Source of the DNA: an uncultured Pelagibacteraceae bacterium
GTDB taxonomy: Bacteria > Pseudomonadota > Alphaproteobacteria > Pelagibacterales > Pelagibacteraceae
NCBI GenBank assembly: GCA_902561765.1
Contig: CACEQR010000004.1
Location: 1 to 64,000 of the forward strand
Direction: 5' to 3'
DNA length: 64,000 bases
The position numbers were made by a program, and so were the translations under genes. Numbering within the stretch: the first letter of the stretch is position 1; each line of letters starts with the position of its first letter. Below are positions 46,020-55,683 of the stretch, piece by piece. The notes under the pieces were generated by a model. That model worked only from the letters and a program-made list of their open reading frames with translations, had not been told where the DNA came from and did no database searches.

Positions 46020-46564
46020 CAAAAAATATCATTTAAAAAACTTGGTAATCCATCAGGATTTTTCCAAATCCCTGTTTTTCCACCTTCTTTAATAAGAAGC
46101 TTAACATTATTTATTTCTAGATAGGGATTTACTATTTTGCACAAATCATAAATTGTAATTAAAGCTGCATTTACACCCATTATAGCTTCCATCTCTACAC
46201 CAGTTTTAGCAACAGCAGAAACAACACAGAAAACTTCTAATAAATCTTCTTTTTCATTAATAACTATTTTGGTAGCAGTATGATCAATTGGCAAAGGATG
46301 GCACAACGGTATTAACTCACTTGTCTTTTTTACACCCAACACAGCAGATACTTCAGCCAATGCTAACGGATCTCCTTTTGGCATTTGGTTAGTTTTAATT
46401 AGATCTAAAACTTCTCTTCCAACCCTAATACTTCCAGAAGCCAAAGCTCTTCTAAAAGTTTGTTTTTTTGATGAAACATCGACCATATTAAATGAATTTT
46501 TTTTGAATAGTTCATTTGCCCAATCTCTTAAATCTTGGTGATTTATAATTTTTAATTCAGTCAT
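46019..46564 (-). CDS. moaC: Cyclic pyranopterin monophosphate synthase MoaC
   Basis: The 181-residue protein has the MVDVSSK motif near residue 27, KTSELIPLCHPLPI near residue 80 and AKTGVEMEAIMGVNAAL near residue 118, all family markers. It converts the MoaA product to cPMP. An N-terminal extension of about 25 residues is longer than in E. coli. The stop of moaA overlaps its ATG by one base. Confidence 0.96.
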   Translation of the reverse strand: MTELKIINHQDLRDWANELFKKNSFNMVDVSSKKQTFRRALASGSIRVGREVLDLIKTNQMPKGDPLALAEVSAVLGVKKTSELIPLCHPLPIDHTATKIVINEKEDLLEVFCVVSAVAKTGVEMEAIMGVNAALITIYDLCKIVNPYLEINNVKLLIKEGGKTGIWKNPDGLPSFLNDIF

Positions 46565-47556
46565 TATCCTCCTGTTTGAGATAAATTATCTGTTAATCCT
46601 GTTTCACCCAACTCTAAATAATGTGACTCTTTTTTAAATTTCAATTGTTTTAATATTAAATCTTTTAACTCTTCTAATTGGTCATCTCTTTGAATTAAAT
46701 GCCTTATGTTTATTCCAGTATTTCCAAATAAACATAATCTTAAGTCACCTCTTGCTGTAATCCTTAATCTATTACATGATTTACAAAAATCTTTTGAATA
46801 TGGTGCAATTAAACCAAATTTACCTTTATAGTTTGGGTTAATATAATTTTTTGAGGGTCCAGAGTCTTTACCATGTGTTTGAAATATCCAATTATTTTCA
46901 TTTAAATAGTTAGTAAAAACTTTTGAGGAAATATGGTATTTTTTAAAATAATCTATACTATCACCAGTTTGCATAAGTTCTATATATCTTAATGTAATTT
47001 CATTTGATTTTATAAAATTAGCCCACTCATTAAAACTTTTTTCATTAGCATTTATCCCATTTAATAAAACTGCATTTATTTTAATATTTTTAAAATTTAA
47101 TTTTTGAAGTTCTTCAATTCCTTTAAGGATTTCTAATAGGCGATCGTGTCCAGTTATCTTTTTAAACGCTTCCTTATTGAGGCTATCGATACTAATATTT
47201 ATTCCATCAATTTCAGATTCAACAAGTTTTTCTGCAATCTGATCTAGTTTATATCCATTTGTTGTAACAACTGTTTTTTTTATACCTGATTTTTTTTTTA
47301 AAATTTTTAATATTTCAAAAAAGTCTTTTCTGATTGTTGGCTCACCACCTGTTAACCTAATTTTACTCACACCTAACTCTGATAAACCTTTAGCTAGTCT
47401 TTCAATTTCGTCTAGAGATAAAAATTTTCTGTTATCGCCTTTGTTTTTTTGATAACCATTTGGCAAACAATATCCACATTTAAAATTACAAACATCAGAT
47501 ATTGAAAGTCTAATATATGGAAATTTACGGCCAAAATTATCTTTAAGCAGATTCAT
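46564..47556 (-). CDS. moaA: GTP 3',8-cyclase MoaA (radical SAM)
   Basis: MoaA starts molybdenum cofactor synthesis from GTP. From the ATG at 47556 the 330-residue protein has the radical-SAM cluster C23-x3-C27-x2-C30 (CNFKCGYC), LTGGEPTIRKD near residue 72, the second cluster CKSCNRLRITARGDLRLCLFG near residue 254 and the C-terminal GG needed for activity. A GTG at 47565 would add three residues. It begins 38 bases after the fdsA stop on the same strand. Confidence 0.96.
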   Translation of the reverse strand: MNLLKDNFGRKFPYIRLSISDVCNFKCGYCLPNGYQKNKGDNRKFLSLDEIERLAKGLSELGVSKIRLTGGEPTIRKDFFEILKILKKKSGIKKTVVTTNGYKLDQIAEKLVESEIDGINISIDSLNKEAFKKITGHDRLLEILKGIEELQKLNFKNIKINAVLLNGINANEKSFNEWANFIKSNEITLRYIELMQTGDSIDYFKKYHISSKVFTNYLNENNWIFQTHGKDSGPSKNYINPNYKGKFGLIAPYSKDFCKSCNRLRITARGDLRLCLFGNTGINIRHLIQRDDQLEELKDLILKQLKFKKESHYLELGETGLTDNLSQTGG

Positions 47557-47593
47557 TAATACCACTCTAGCACAGTTTTAAATGCAAAATGAA

Positions 47594-50368
47594 TTAATTT
47601 TGAGTTAATTCAGCTTGATTTTCGGTGGGTTCAATTTCAGTTTTAAATTGATTTGAAATTTTTTGAACTTCTACTGAAGAAACTTTGTATTCTGCACATT
47701 TTGTTTCCTCATCCTTACCATGACCAGTTACCATATTGACCATGTATTCTGGGAAGTGAAATGTTGTAAATACAATTCCCTCTTTAACTTTATCAGTAAC
47801 TTCGACTTTAAGAGCTACTTCTCCTCTTCCAGAATAAAGTCTTCCAATGTCTCCGGTATTTAAATCTCTTTTCTCAGCATCTTTTGGATGAACAAGCAAA
47901 ATATCTTCAGAAACAATATTTACGTTTTTTGTTCTTCTAGTCATTGTAGCTGCATTATAATGTTGTAAAACTCTACTTGTTGTCAAAATTAACGGATAAT
48001 CTTTTTTATTTTCTTCTATCTCAGATGACTCTTTCCAGTCAAAATTTTTAAGTCTTCCTTTTCCAAGTTTAAATGTTTCCTTGTGTAGAATCTTGGTATC
48101 TGTACCATCTTCTTGCACCGGCCATTGTAAACCTAGTTTTCCAAGTCTTTCTCTTGTAACTCCTTTAAAAAAAGGAACTACATCTGCTATTTCTGCAAGC
48201 ACTTGATCAGCATCATAGTCAGGTTGGTTAAAACCAAGTTTCTGCATCATATCAGTAACTATTACACCATCAGGTTTTGTTCCAGTTAAAGGTTCAGCAG
48301 CACGATTTACTCTTTGTATTCTTCTCTCTGTGTTTGTAAATGTTCCATCTTTTTCTAAAAAAGTTGTTCCAGGTAGAACCACGGTTGCTAGCTTTGCGGT
48401 CTCACTCATAAATATTTCTTGAACTACTAATAACTCTAGTGAATTCATAGCTTCTATTACATGATTACTGTTAGGATCAGTTTGTACAATGTCTTCTCCA
48501 ATTATCCAAAGAGCTTTTACATCTTTATTTATGGCTGCATCAAAAATTTCAGGTATTTTTAATCCTGCTTTTGTTGGATGTACTACTCCATATTTTTCTG
48601 TATAGAATTCTTGAACTTTCTTATCTGCAACTTCAAAATACCCTGCTCCTTGATGAGGTTGACAACCCATATCGGCAGCTCCCTGAACATTATTTTGACC
48701 TCTTAAAGGATTTACTCCAACTCCAGGTCTTCCAATATTCCCAGTTATCATTGCAAGGTCAGCAATTAACATGACAGTTTTTGAACCTTGTTCATGCTCT
48801 GTTACACCTAGGCCATGAAATTCCATAGAATTTTTGGCTGTTGCATATGCAATTGCAGCTTCTTTAACTAATTGTTTATCTACTCCTGCAACTTCAGCAA
48901 GTTTATCTACATCTTGTCTTAAAATTTCTTTAACAAATGTCTCAAAGCCCTCTGTTCTATTATCTATAAATTTTTTATCATACATTTTATATTTTAAAAT
49001 AAAATGTAACATCATATTTAAAACTGCAACATTAGTTCCAGGTCTTAGCTTAATATGATAATCAGCAAGTTTAGCTACTTCGGTAGTTACAGGATCTAAA
49101 ACTATTAATTTTTTTCCTTTCATAACTTGTTGTTTAATTTTTGCTCCAGTTACAGGATGTGCATTTGTTGGATTTGCTCCAATAACCAAAAATAAATCAG
49201 CGTGATATATGTCTTCAGTTGAATTTGTTGCTGCACCTGTTCCGAAGGTTTGTTGCATTCCCCAAGCTGTTGGAGAATGACAAATTCTTGCACAACAATC
49301 TATATTGTTAGTCCCTACCGCAGCTCTTATCATTTTTTGAAAAACATAATTTTCCTCATTTGTACATCTTGCTGATGAAATACCTGCAACTGCATCTGGT
49401 CCATTTTTCTTAGTAATTCTATTTAATTCATTTTTGATAAAATCATAAGCTTCATCCCAAGTCACTTTTTCAAATTTTCCATTTTTTTTAATTAAAGGAC
49501 TTCTAAGTCTATCTGGATGATCATAAAAACCAAAAGCATATCTCCCCTTAATGCATGTGTGTCCGGCATTTACTTCAGTTTCTTTTGGCGTATCTATTGC
49601 AACAACTTTGTTGTCTTTTATAGATGCTTCTAAATTGCATCCAACACCGCAATAAGAACAAGTAGTTCTTACTTTTTTATCAACTTTTACTGATTTAGAC
49701 TGAAATACATCTGATATGGCATCTGTTGGACACGTGTGTGCACATGCACCACAAGATACACAAGACGAGTCCCCAAACAACATATCATTATCTGTTGTTA
49801 TTTTAGACTCAAATCCTCTTCCACTCATTGTAAGAACAAAAGATCCTTGAATTTCATCGCATGCCCTAACACATCTTCCACAATTAATACAATTATCTAA
49901 GTTCATTCTCATATAATCATGAGAAGTATCTTTAGGAATTCCTTTGTGTTGTTTTGGATTATTATATCTATGATCGTTTATGCCTAAGTCATTAGCTACA
50001 TCTTGTAATTCACAGTTTTTATCAACCTCACATGTATCACACTCCATTGGATGATCTGTTAAAACTAATTCAACAATATTTTTTCTAAGATCTTTTAAGG
50101 CATCATTGTTTGTGAATATATGTTGATTTTCTCCCACTGGTGTATGGCATGATGCTACTACTTTTGTAGGACCATCTTTTTCTAATGCAACTTCAACAGA
50201 ACAAACCCTGCATGCCCCATAAGGAGCTAAATTAGGATCATCACACAAAGTTGGAACTTTTTTTTCTCCCAAATAACTTTTAACAAATTTTAAAATTGAG
50301 GAATGTTTTGGACCTATTTCATATGGTTTTCCATCAATATATGCTATTTTTCTTTTTTCAGAACTCAT
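47594..50368 (-). CDS. fdsA: NAD-dependent formate dehydrogenase, catalytic alpha subunit
   Basis: The 924-residue molybdopterin enzyme oxidises formate to CO2. The N-terminal NuoG-like part holds a [2Fe-2S] site (YGACRVCSVE), a His/Cys ligand region and two ferredoxin-type clusters (CINCGRCVRACDE, CVSCGACAHTCPTDAI), then the bis-MGD domain with its own cluster CSYCGVGC and the catalytic Cys in CARICHSPTAWG near residue 365, i.e. Cys rather than selenocysteine. It abuts fdsB and works with it as a soluble NAD-linked complex. Confidence 0.95.
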   Translation of the reverse strand: MSSEKRKIAYIDGKPYEIGPKHSSILKFVKSYLGEKKVPTLCDDPNLAPYGACRVCSVEVALEKDGPTKVVASCHTPVGENQHIFTNNDALKDLRKNIVELVLTDHPMECDTCEVDKNCELQDVANDLGINDHRYNNPKQHKGIPKDTSHDYMRMNLDNCINCGRCVRACDEIQGSFVLTMSGRGFESKITTDNDMLFGDSSCVSCGACAHTCPTDAISDVFQSKSVKVDKKVRTTCSYCGVGCNLEASIKDNKVVAIDTPKETEVNAGHTCIKGRYAFGFYDHPDRLRSPLIKKNGKFEKVTWDEAYDFIKNELNRITKKNGPDAVAGISSARCTNEENYVFQKMIRAAVGTNNIDCCARICHSPTAWGMQQTFGTGAATNSTEDIYHADLFLVIGANPTNAHPVTGAKIKQQVMKGKKLIVLDPVTTEVAKLADYHIKLRPGTNVAVLNMMLHFILKYKMYDKKFIDNRTEGFETFVKEILRQDVDKLAEVAGVDKQLVKEAAIAYATAKNSMEFHGLGVTEHEQGSKTVMLIADLAMITGNIGRPGVGVNPLRGQNNVQGAADMGCQPHQGAGYFEVADKKVQEFYTEKYGVVHPTKAGLKIPEIFDAAINKDVKALWIIGEDIVQTDPNSNHVIEAMNSLELLVVQEIFMSETAKLATVVLPGTTFLEKDGTFTNTERRIQRVNRAAEPLTGTKPDGVIVTDMMQKLGFNQPDYDADQVLAEIADVVPFFKGVTRERLGKLGLQWPVQEDGTDTKILHKETFKLGKGRLKNFDWKESSEIEENKKDYPLILTTSRVLQHYNAATMTRRTKNVNIVSEDILLVHPKDAEKRDLNTGDIGRLYSGRGEVALKVEVTDKVKEGIVFTTFHFPEYMVNMVTGHGKDEETKCAEYKVSSVEVQKISNQFKTEIEPTENQAELTQN

Positions 50369-50369
50369 T

Positions 50370-52028
50370 TTAATTTTCTTTTACTATATCATCTTTCACT
50401 TCGTCACCAAAATATTTCAGTATATTCATTATTGGCGTTGGAATGGCTCCACAAAGTGCACATAAGCAACCTTTTTTCATTGTGATGAGCAGATCATTTA
50501 ATAATTTGAGAGGTATTTTGGCACTTTTATTTTTAACTTGATCAAACATTTCTTTTCCTCTGTAAGATCCAAGTCTCCCTGGAAAACATTTACCGCACGA
50601 TTCCTCTGCTGAAAATTCAAATAAATGATGAATATAATCGATCATATTAAAGTTACTTGGAATACTCACTACACTCGCATGACCTAACATAAATCCAGCT
50701 TTTGTAAATTCTTGGAAGTCTAAATTTAAGTTTTCAATTTCTTGAGTTGGAACCACTCCCCCTAAAGGACCTCCAATTTGAAAAGCCTTTACAGGCTTGT
50801 TAAGACCTCCTCCAATATCATAAAATATTTTTTTCATTGGAGTGCACATATCAATTTCATAAACACCGGGATTGTTAAAAAAACTATCTAAACAAACTAA
50901 TTTAGTTCCTGCTGATTTTTTATTTCCAATTGAGGAGAATTTTTCAGCTCCGTTCAATAAAATTCCAGCTGCTGCCGCAAGTGTTTCAACGTTATTTACT
51001 ACAGTTGGTTTTTTGTATAAGCCTTCAGTAACAGGAAAGGGTGGTCTTACATCTACTTCAGCTCTTCTCCCTTCTATAGATGCAATCAAAGCAGTTTCTT
51101 CACCACAAATATATGCACCTTGACCTATGCAAATATTTAAATCAAAGCAAAAATCTGTTCCCAAAATTTTTTCTCCCAAAAGACCAGCCTCTTTTAATGC
51201 ATTAATGCTGGCATTTAAGGCTTCAATTGATTTTGGATATTCTCCTCTAATATACAGAACACCTTCATTTCCACCAATTACATATCCACAAATTACCATC
51301 CCAAAAATTACTTTAAGAGGTTGATCTTCAAGTAGATATCTATCTGAGAATGCACCAGAGTCCCCTTCATCTGCATTACATATAACATATTTTTTCTCTG
51401 ACTTTGCTTTACTACAAAAATCCCATTTCATACCAGTTGGAAAGCCTGCGCCACCTCTACCGGTTAGATTTGATAACAATAAGGATTTAATTATTTCTTC
51501 TTTGTCTTTTTTAAGAAATTTTCCCAAATGATCTTTAAATTTATTTAGATCAGATAATTTATCATCCATTAAAAAACTTGTTGTTGCATAACTTTTAGAA
51601 ACAAACTTATCTTGGATAATAGATTTCCCTTTAATTATGTCGTCGATTTTATTTATATCATTCCCTGCATAATTTTCTCCATCATAATGAAACGCATTAT
51701 TTTCGTAACAGTACCCCAAACAAAACATTTCGCCGACTTTATCCGAACCTAATTTATCTTGTAATTTTTTTTTTAAAGGCTCTTGAGTTCCTGCACACAT
51801 ACAAGCGCTGCCATTACAAACAAAGGCTTTTTTTTCTCTATGAGATGGACGTAAAAATTCATAAAAACTCTCAGCTCCATGAATTGTTGATACACCCAAT
51901 TTATATTCATTAGCTATTTCTTTCATGCCAGCTGAGTCTTTTGATTTTAAAGATCTTTCCGAAATTTTATGAAAAAGATTATTTTTCAACCCAATTCTGC
52001 CAGATAAATTACTTATATTTTTTGACAT
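50370..52028 (-). CDS. fdsB: Formate dehydrogenase beta subunit, NuoE-NuoF fusion
   Basis: The 552-residue protein joins an N-terminal NuoE-like [2Fe-2S] thioredoxin domain (CNGSACMCAG near residue 71; CLGYC near residue 103) to a NuoF-like domain with the FMN site GRGGAGFPTGMKWDFC near residue 191, the NADH site region NADEGDSGAFSDR and a [4Fe-4S] site ESCGKCFPGR near residue 477. It passes electrons from FdsA to NAD+. The usual separate FdsG is therefore fused here. One base from fdsA. Confidence 0.93.
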   Translation of the reverse strand: MSKNISNLSGRIGLKNNLFHKISERSLKSKDSAGMKEIANEYKLGVSTIHGAESFYEFLRPSHREKKAFVCNGSACMCAGTQEPLKKKLQDKLGSDKVGEMFCLGYCYENNAFHYDGENYAGNDINKIDDIIKGKSIIQDKFVSKSYATTSFLMDDKLSDLNKFKDHLGKFLKKDKEEIIKSLLLSNLTGRGGAGFPTGMKWDFCSKAKSEKKYVICNADEGDSGAFSDRYLLEDQPLKVIFGMVICGYVIGGNEGVLYIRGEYPKSIEALNASINALKEAGLLGEKILGTDFCFDLNICIGQGAYICGEETALIASIEGRRAEVDVRPPFPVTEGLYKKPTVVNNVETLAAAAGILLNGAEKFSSIGNKKSAGTKLVCLDSFFNNPGVYEIDMCTPMKKIFYDIGGGLNKPVKAFQIGGPLGGVVPTQEIENLNLDFQEFTKAGFMLGHASVVSIPSNFNMIDYIHHLFEFSAEESCGKCFPGRLGSYRGKEMFDQVKNKSAKIPLKLLNDLLITMKKGCLCALCGAIPTPIMNILKYFGDEVKDDIVKEN

Positions 52029-52037
52029 ATTAATATT

Positions 52038-52874
52038 TTAAATTATTACTCTATTTTCGTTACAGTAAATGTTAAAACTGTCGCTCTTTGCAAAGCCTAC
52101 AAGTGTCATATCAAACCTTTTAGCTAGATCAATAGCTAAACTTGTAGGTGCTCCTACTCCAACCATAATACCTATGTCTGACATTAATGCTTTCTGAACT
52201 AGTTCGAAGTTTAATCTGCCTGAGCAAGCAATAAATTGAGAATTATTATCAATTAATTTGTTATAATGAGAAAATCCTATAAGCTTGTCTAGTGCATTGT
52301 GTCTGCCAACATCTTCCTTTAATGCAATAGTATTTCCAGAAATATCTATCAGAGCACTGGCATGTATTCCTCCTGTTTTAGCAAATTCAGACTGCATATT
52401 TCTTAATGATTCTGGAGACTTAACAATGATTTCCTTTTTAAGTTTGGGAAAATTTAAATCTAATTTTTCATTTTTAATTATTTTGATTGCATCTAAAGAA
52501 GTTTTACCACAAACACCACAAGAAGAATTAGTAACAAAATTTCTTTTTAGTTTTCCAATTTCTAAATTTTTTGTATCATCTATGGTAGCCTCAATTATAT
52601 TTTTTAAATTATAGTCACCAACAGGATCTCCTATTTGTTCTATTGAAGTTATTTTATTTACATTTTCAATAATTTTTTCATTTAACAAAAAACCTCTAAT
52701 TAAATCTTCATCACTTCCTGGAGTTCTCATGGTAATAGATATATTTTGAGATACCCATTCATTATCTTTTTTAAATTTAAGCCTCATTTCTAATGGCTCC
52801 TCAACCGATACAGGATCCTTGATTTTTTCAATTTCTGAATTTTTAATTTTTGAAATTATATATTTTATATCCAT
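52038..52874 (-). CDS. fdhD: Formate dehydrogenase sulfurtransferase FdhD
   Basis: FdhD moves sulfur from IscS to the molybdenum cofactor of formate dehydrogenase. The 278-residue protein carries the Cys pair C119-G-V-C122 (SSCGVCGK) needed for sulfur transfer, GGIHASALID near residue 165, EDVGRHNALDKLIG near residue 183 and VGAPTSLAIDLA near the end. It is 9 bases upstream of fdsB in the same operon. Confidence 0.95.
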   Translation of the reverse strand: MDIKYIISKIKNSEIEKIKDPVSVEEPLEMRLKFKKDNEWVSQNISITMRTPGSDEDLIRGFLLNEKIIENVNKITSIEQIGDPVGDYNLKNIIEATIDDTKNLEIGKLKRNFVTNSSCGVCGKTSLDAIKIIKNEKLDLNFPKLKKEIIVKSPESLRNMQSEFAKTGGIHASALIDISGNTIALKEDVGRHNALDKLIGFSHYNKLIDNNSQFIACSGRLNFELVQKALMSDIGIMVGVGAPTSLAIDLAKRFDMTLVGFAKSDSFNIYCNENRVII

Positions 52875-53339
52875 TTATAGAGGATATTTCTTTTTTAAAA
52901 TTAGTCGATTTAAAATTATACCAAAGACCAAAATTATTATTGATCCTAAAATAACAGGATTAATTAAATAATCCAACGAAACACTACCAATTATAACTAT
53001 TATTGGGTTTCCACCCGCTGGTGGGTGAGTAACATTTAAAGCAATCATTAAAGTAACACCAATACCTACTGCTAAAGGAATAATTACAAAGATAGGCAAT
53101 GGTAAAAAATATAAAAATATAACTCCTACACAAGATGTTAAAAGGTGACCAAAAAAAATATTTTTTGGTTGTGCAAATGGACTTTCTGGATATCCATATA
53201 AAAGAACCATTGAAGATCCGAATGAGGCAATAATAAAAACACCAAGTTCTGTTTTATATGTAAGCAAAGTTAAAATACCTATGGTAAAAGTCGAAAAAAG
53301 ACCTGCAATGATAGCTCTAACTAAATTTTCTTTTGTCAT
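52875..53339 (-). CDS. HPP-family membrane protein
   Basis: The 154-residue protein has four to five membrane segments and the HPP signature HPPAGGNPIIVI near residue 105, after LLYGYPESPFAQPKNIFFGHLL. The family is linked to nitrite or other small-anion transport in some organisms. Because it is directly joined to fdhD (stop-start abutting) with the formate dehydrogenase genes, transport of formate or a related anion is a reasonable guess, not shown. Confidence 0.82.
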   Translation of the reverse strand: MTKENLVRAIIAGLFSTFTIGILTLLTYKTELGVFIIASFGSSMVLLYGYPESPFAQPKNIFFGHLLTSCVGVIFLYFLPLPIFVIIPLAVGIGVTLMIALNVTHPPAGGNPIIVIIGSVSLDYLINPVILGSIIILVFGIILNRLILKKKYPL

Positions 53340-53738
53340 TTAAGATTTTAATGTTTTTGATAAAGTTTTAAAGGGCAATAAGATACATTCTTTTCTTGAT
53401 ATATTTTTTTTATTAAAGAGTATTTTTAATTCTTTCCACTCTTTAGAAAATTTAAGTTCTGAAGTTTTTGAAAATTTTTCAACTAAATTAATAAGTTCAT
53501 TAATTTTGTCTAAAGATTTATTTGTAGATATTCTAGATAGAGTGCTAGCAGAAGCTTGGCAATAAATACACGATTTACACTCATAACCAAATTTAATTAT
53601 TTGATCATTTACAATTTTGATGGTAATTTGCATCTCATCTCCACAAGGCATACTTTTCAGTTTTGATTTATGGGTATAATTATTGAAAATTTTGTGATTT
53701 TCCGTATTAGACGCTATTTTTAAAATTTTTAAATCCAT
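53340..53738 (-). CDS. NifU/IscU-like iron-sulfur scaffold-type protein
   Basis: The 132-residue protein has the three-Cys layout of the IscU/NifU N-terminal scaffold: MPCGDEMQI (C32, next to the conserved Gly-Asp), a CKSCIYC cluster (C54, C57, C60) and RKEC (C118). It differs from standard IscU by the extra cysteines and lack of the LPPVK chaperone motif. It heads the fdh operon on the minus strand, so it may help load the many Fe-S centres of FdsA/FdsB. The match is by motif only. Confidence 0.68.
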   Translation of the reverse strand: MDLKILKIASNTENHKIFNNYTHKSKLKSMPCGDEMQITIKIVNDQIIKFGYECKSCIYCQASASTLSRISTNKSLDKINELINLVEKFSKTSELKFSKEWKELKILFNKKNISRKECILLPFKTLSKTLKS

Positions 53739-53782
53739 TTATTGATCTTTATTTGAAAGATATATGACTTATATTTAATTTA

Positions 53783-54388
53783 ATGAGTGAAAACAATATT
53801 TTAGCAGTCATTTTAGCTGGCGGGAGATCAAAAAGATTTGGAGATGATAAAACATATGCAAAACTAGGAAATAAAAGATTAATTGATCACTCAATAGCAA
53901 AGTTAAAAAAAGCTTATTCTGAAATCTTGGTTATATCAAACAATGAAAATATAAATCTTCAACAAAAAAATGTTTTTTTAACACAAGATATAGTCAAAGG
54001 ACATCTTGGACCATTAGCCGGAGTAGTAACGGCAATGGAATGGATTAATCAAAATAAAAAAAAATATAGTTGGGTTGCAACATATCCTTGTGATACACCT
54101 TTTTTTGATGAAAGTATTATAAAACTAATTAAAGATTGCCCAAATAAATACTATCAAAAATTGTTTTTTCTAAAAAATCAAAACAAAAGACACAATATTT
54201 TTGGTTTATGGTCTATCGAATTAAAAGAGATTTTGATGAAAGATATAAAAAATGGTCATAGAAAAGTAGAGGAGTGGGCAAATAAAATGGATTGCAAGAT
54301 TATTGAGGTGGAAACTCAAAATGAATATAACTTTCTTAACATTAATACAAAAGAAGACTTAGAAGAGGCAGAAAAAAAAATAAAATGA
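53783..54388 (+). CDS. mobA: Molybdenum cofactor guanylyltransferase MobA
   Basis: MobA adds GMP to molybdopterin to make the dinucleotide (MGD) form needed by formate dehydrogenase. The 201-residue protein has LAGGRSKRFGDDKTYA at residues 11-26 (nucleotide-binding), GPLAGVVTAMEW near residue 77 and the metal-site region YPCDTPFF near residue 99. It is divergent from the NifU-like gene by 44 bases and overlaps moeA by 4. Confidence 0.93.
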   Translation: MSENNILAVILAGGRSKRFGDDKTYAKLGNKRLIDHSIAKLKKAYSEILVISNNENINLQQKNVFLTQDIVKGHLGPLAGVVTAMEWINQNKKKYSWVATYPCDTPFFDESIIKLIKDCPNKYYQKLFFLKNQNKRHNIFGLWSIELKEILMKDIKNGHRKVEEWANKMDCKIIEVETQNEYNFLNINTKEDLEEAEKKIK

Positions 54389-55638
54389 AATCTTACAATT
54401 CAGCTTTAGGCAAATTAAATAAAAATAATTTATTTATAAAAAATGAGCTTATATCAATAAAAGAGACTTTGAATCGCATCTCAGCATCAGATGTTTTTTC
54501 TAAAAATAATTATCCCTCATCTGATAATACAGCTTTTGATGGTTATGCAGTAAATTCAAAAGAAACAATCTCATTAAATAATAAAAAATACAAAAAGTTT
54601 AAAATAATTAAAACTTTAGCTGCTGGAGACAACCCAAAAATAAAAAGAATACCCAAGAATTCATGTATTGAGGTAATGACCGGTGCAATAATTAAAAAAC
54701 CATTTGATACAGTTATTCCCATAGAAAAAATTAAATTTTATCCTGATAAAAAAAAACCAAAATATATTGTTTTAAATCAAAAAATAACAAAAAATGAATT
54801 TATAAGAAAAGTAGGCTCAGATTTTAGACAAGGTGATAAAATAATTAGTAAAGGTCAATACATAAACTCTTCTCATATTTTAGCACTTAAAACACTTGGT
54901 ATAGAAAAAATAAAAGTAAAAAAAAAATTGAATATTGTCTTTTATCCAACTGGTGATGAGCTTTCAGATAAAAAAAAAATTCCCTTTTGGAAAATTAAAA
55001 ATTCAAACACAAGTTATTTAAATTCTTACATTAAAAATCTACCTATAAACTTGGAAATAAAAAAAATTGTAAGAGATAAACAAACTGCTTTTTTTAAAAA
55101 AGAAATACAAAAAAAAATTAATTCTAATGCAGATATTATAATTACCTCAGGCGCTATCTCTGCAGGAAAATTTGATTTTATTCCAAATATAATTAAACAA
55201 TTCAAACCAAAAGATATTTTTAAGGGTGTTTCAATAAGACCGGGAAAACCAATAATGTTTGCTAAGTTTATTAACAATAAATGCTTTTTTGGATTGCCAG
55301 GCAATCCTATTTCCACGGCGGCATGCTTTAGATTTTTTGTAATGCCCTTTATTTTTAAATCTTTAAATATTTCACCGGAAAAACCAATTTTAGCAAAATT
55401 AAAAGGTAATTTTTCAAAAAAAAGAAAGTTTACTAGATTTATTAAAGGTAGATTATCATTTTCAAAAAAAGGAAATGTTGAATTTAAAATATTAAAAGGC
55501 CAAGAATCTTATAAAATAAAACCTTTTGCTAAATCAAATTCTTGGGGTGTTTTTAAAAATGGTAAAGCTAAATTTAAAAAAGGTGAATACATTGCATGCT
55601 ACTCATCCTCAGGAATTAATGAATTTTTGATTAATTAA
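54385..55638 (+). CDS. moeA: Molybdopterin molybdenumtransferase MoeA
   Basis: MoeA inserts molybdate into adenylylated molybdopterin. The 417-residue protein has the NTAFDGYAVN motif near residue 46, EVMTGAIIK near residue 92, VGSDFRQGD near residue 145, YPTGDELSD near residue 188, TSGAISAGKFDFI near residue 253, and the GLPGNPISTAACF motif near residue 304. Length and domain order are normal. It overlaps mobA and closes the Moco set. Confidence 0.95.
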   Translation: MKSYNSALGKLNKNNLFIKNELISIKETLNRISASDVFSKNNYPSSDNTAFDGYAVNSKETISLNNKKYKKFKIIKTLAAGDNPKIKRIPKNSCIEVMTGAIIKKPFDTVIPIEKIKFYPDKKKPKYIVLNQKITKNEFIRKVGSDFRQGDKIISKGQYINSSHILALKTLGIEKIKVKKKLNIVFYPTGDELSDKKKIPFWKIKNSNTSYLNSYIKNLPINLEIKKIVRDKQTAFFKKEIQKKINSNADIIITSGAISAGKFDFIPNIIKQFKPKDIFKGVSIRPGKPIMFAKFINNKCFFGLPGNPISTAACFRFFVMPFIFKSLNISPEKPILAKLKGNFSKKRKFTRFIKGRLSFSKKGNVEFKILKGQESYKIKPFAKSNSWGVFKNGKAKFKKGEYIACYSSSGINEFLIN

Positions 55639-55683
55639 ATATATTTTCTTGTTTCATAATTAAAAAAATAATAAAAAGCAAAA

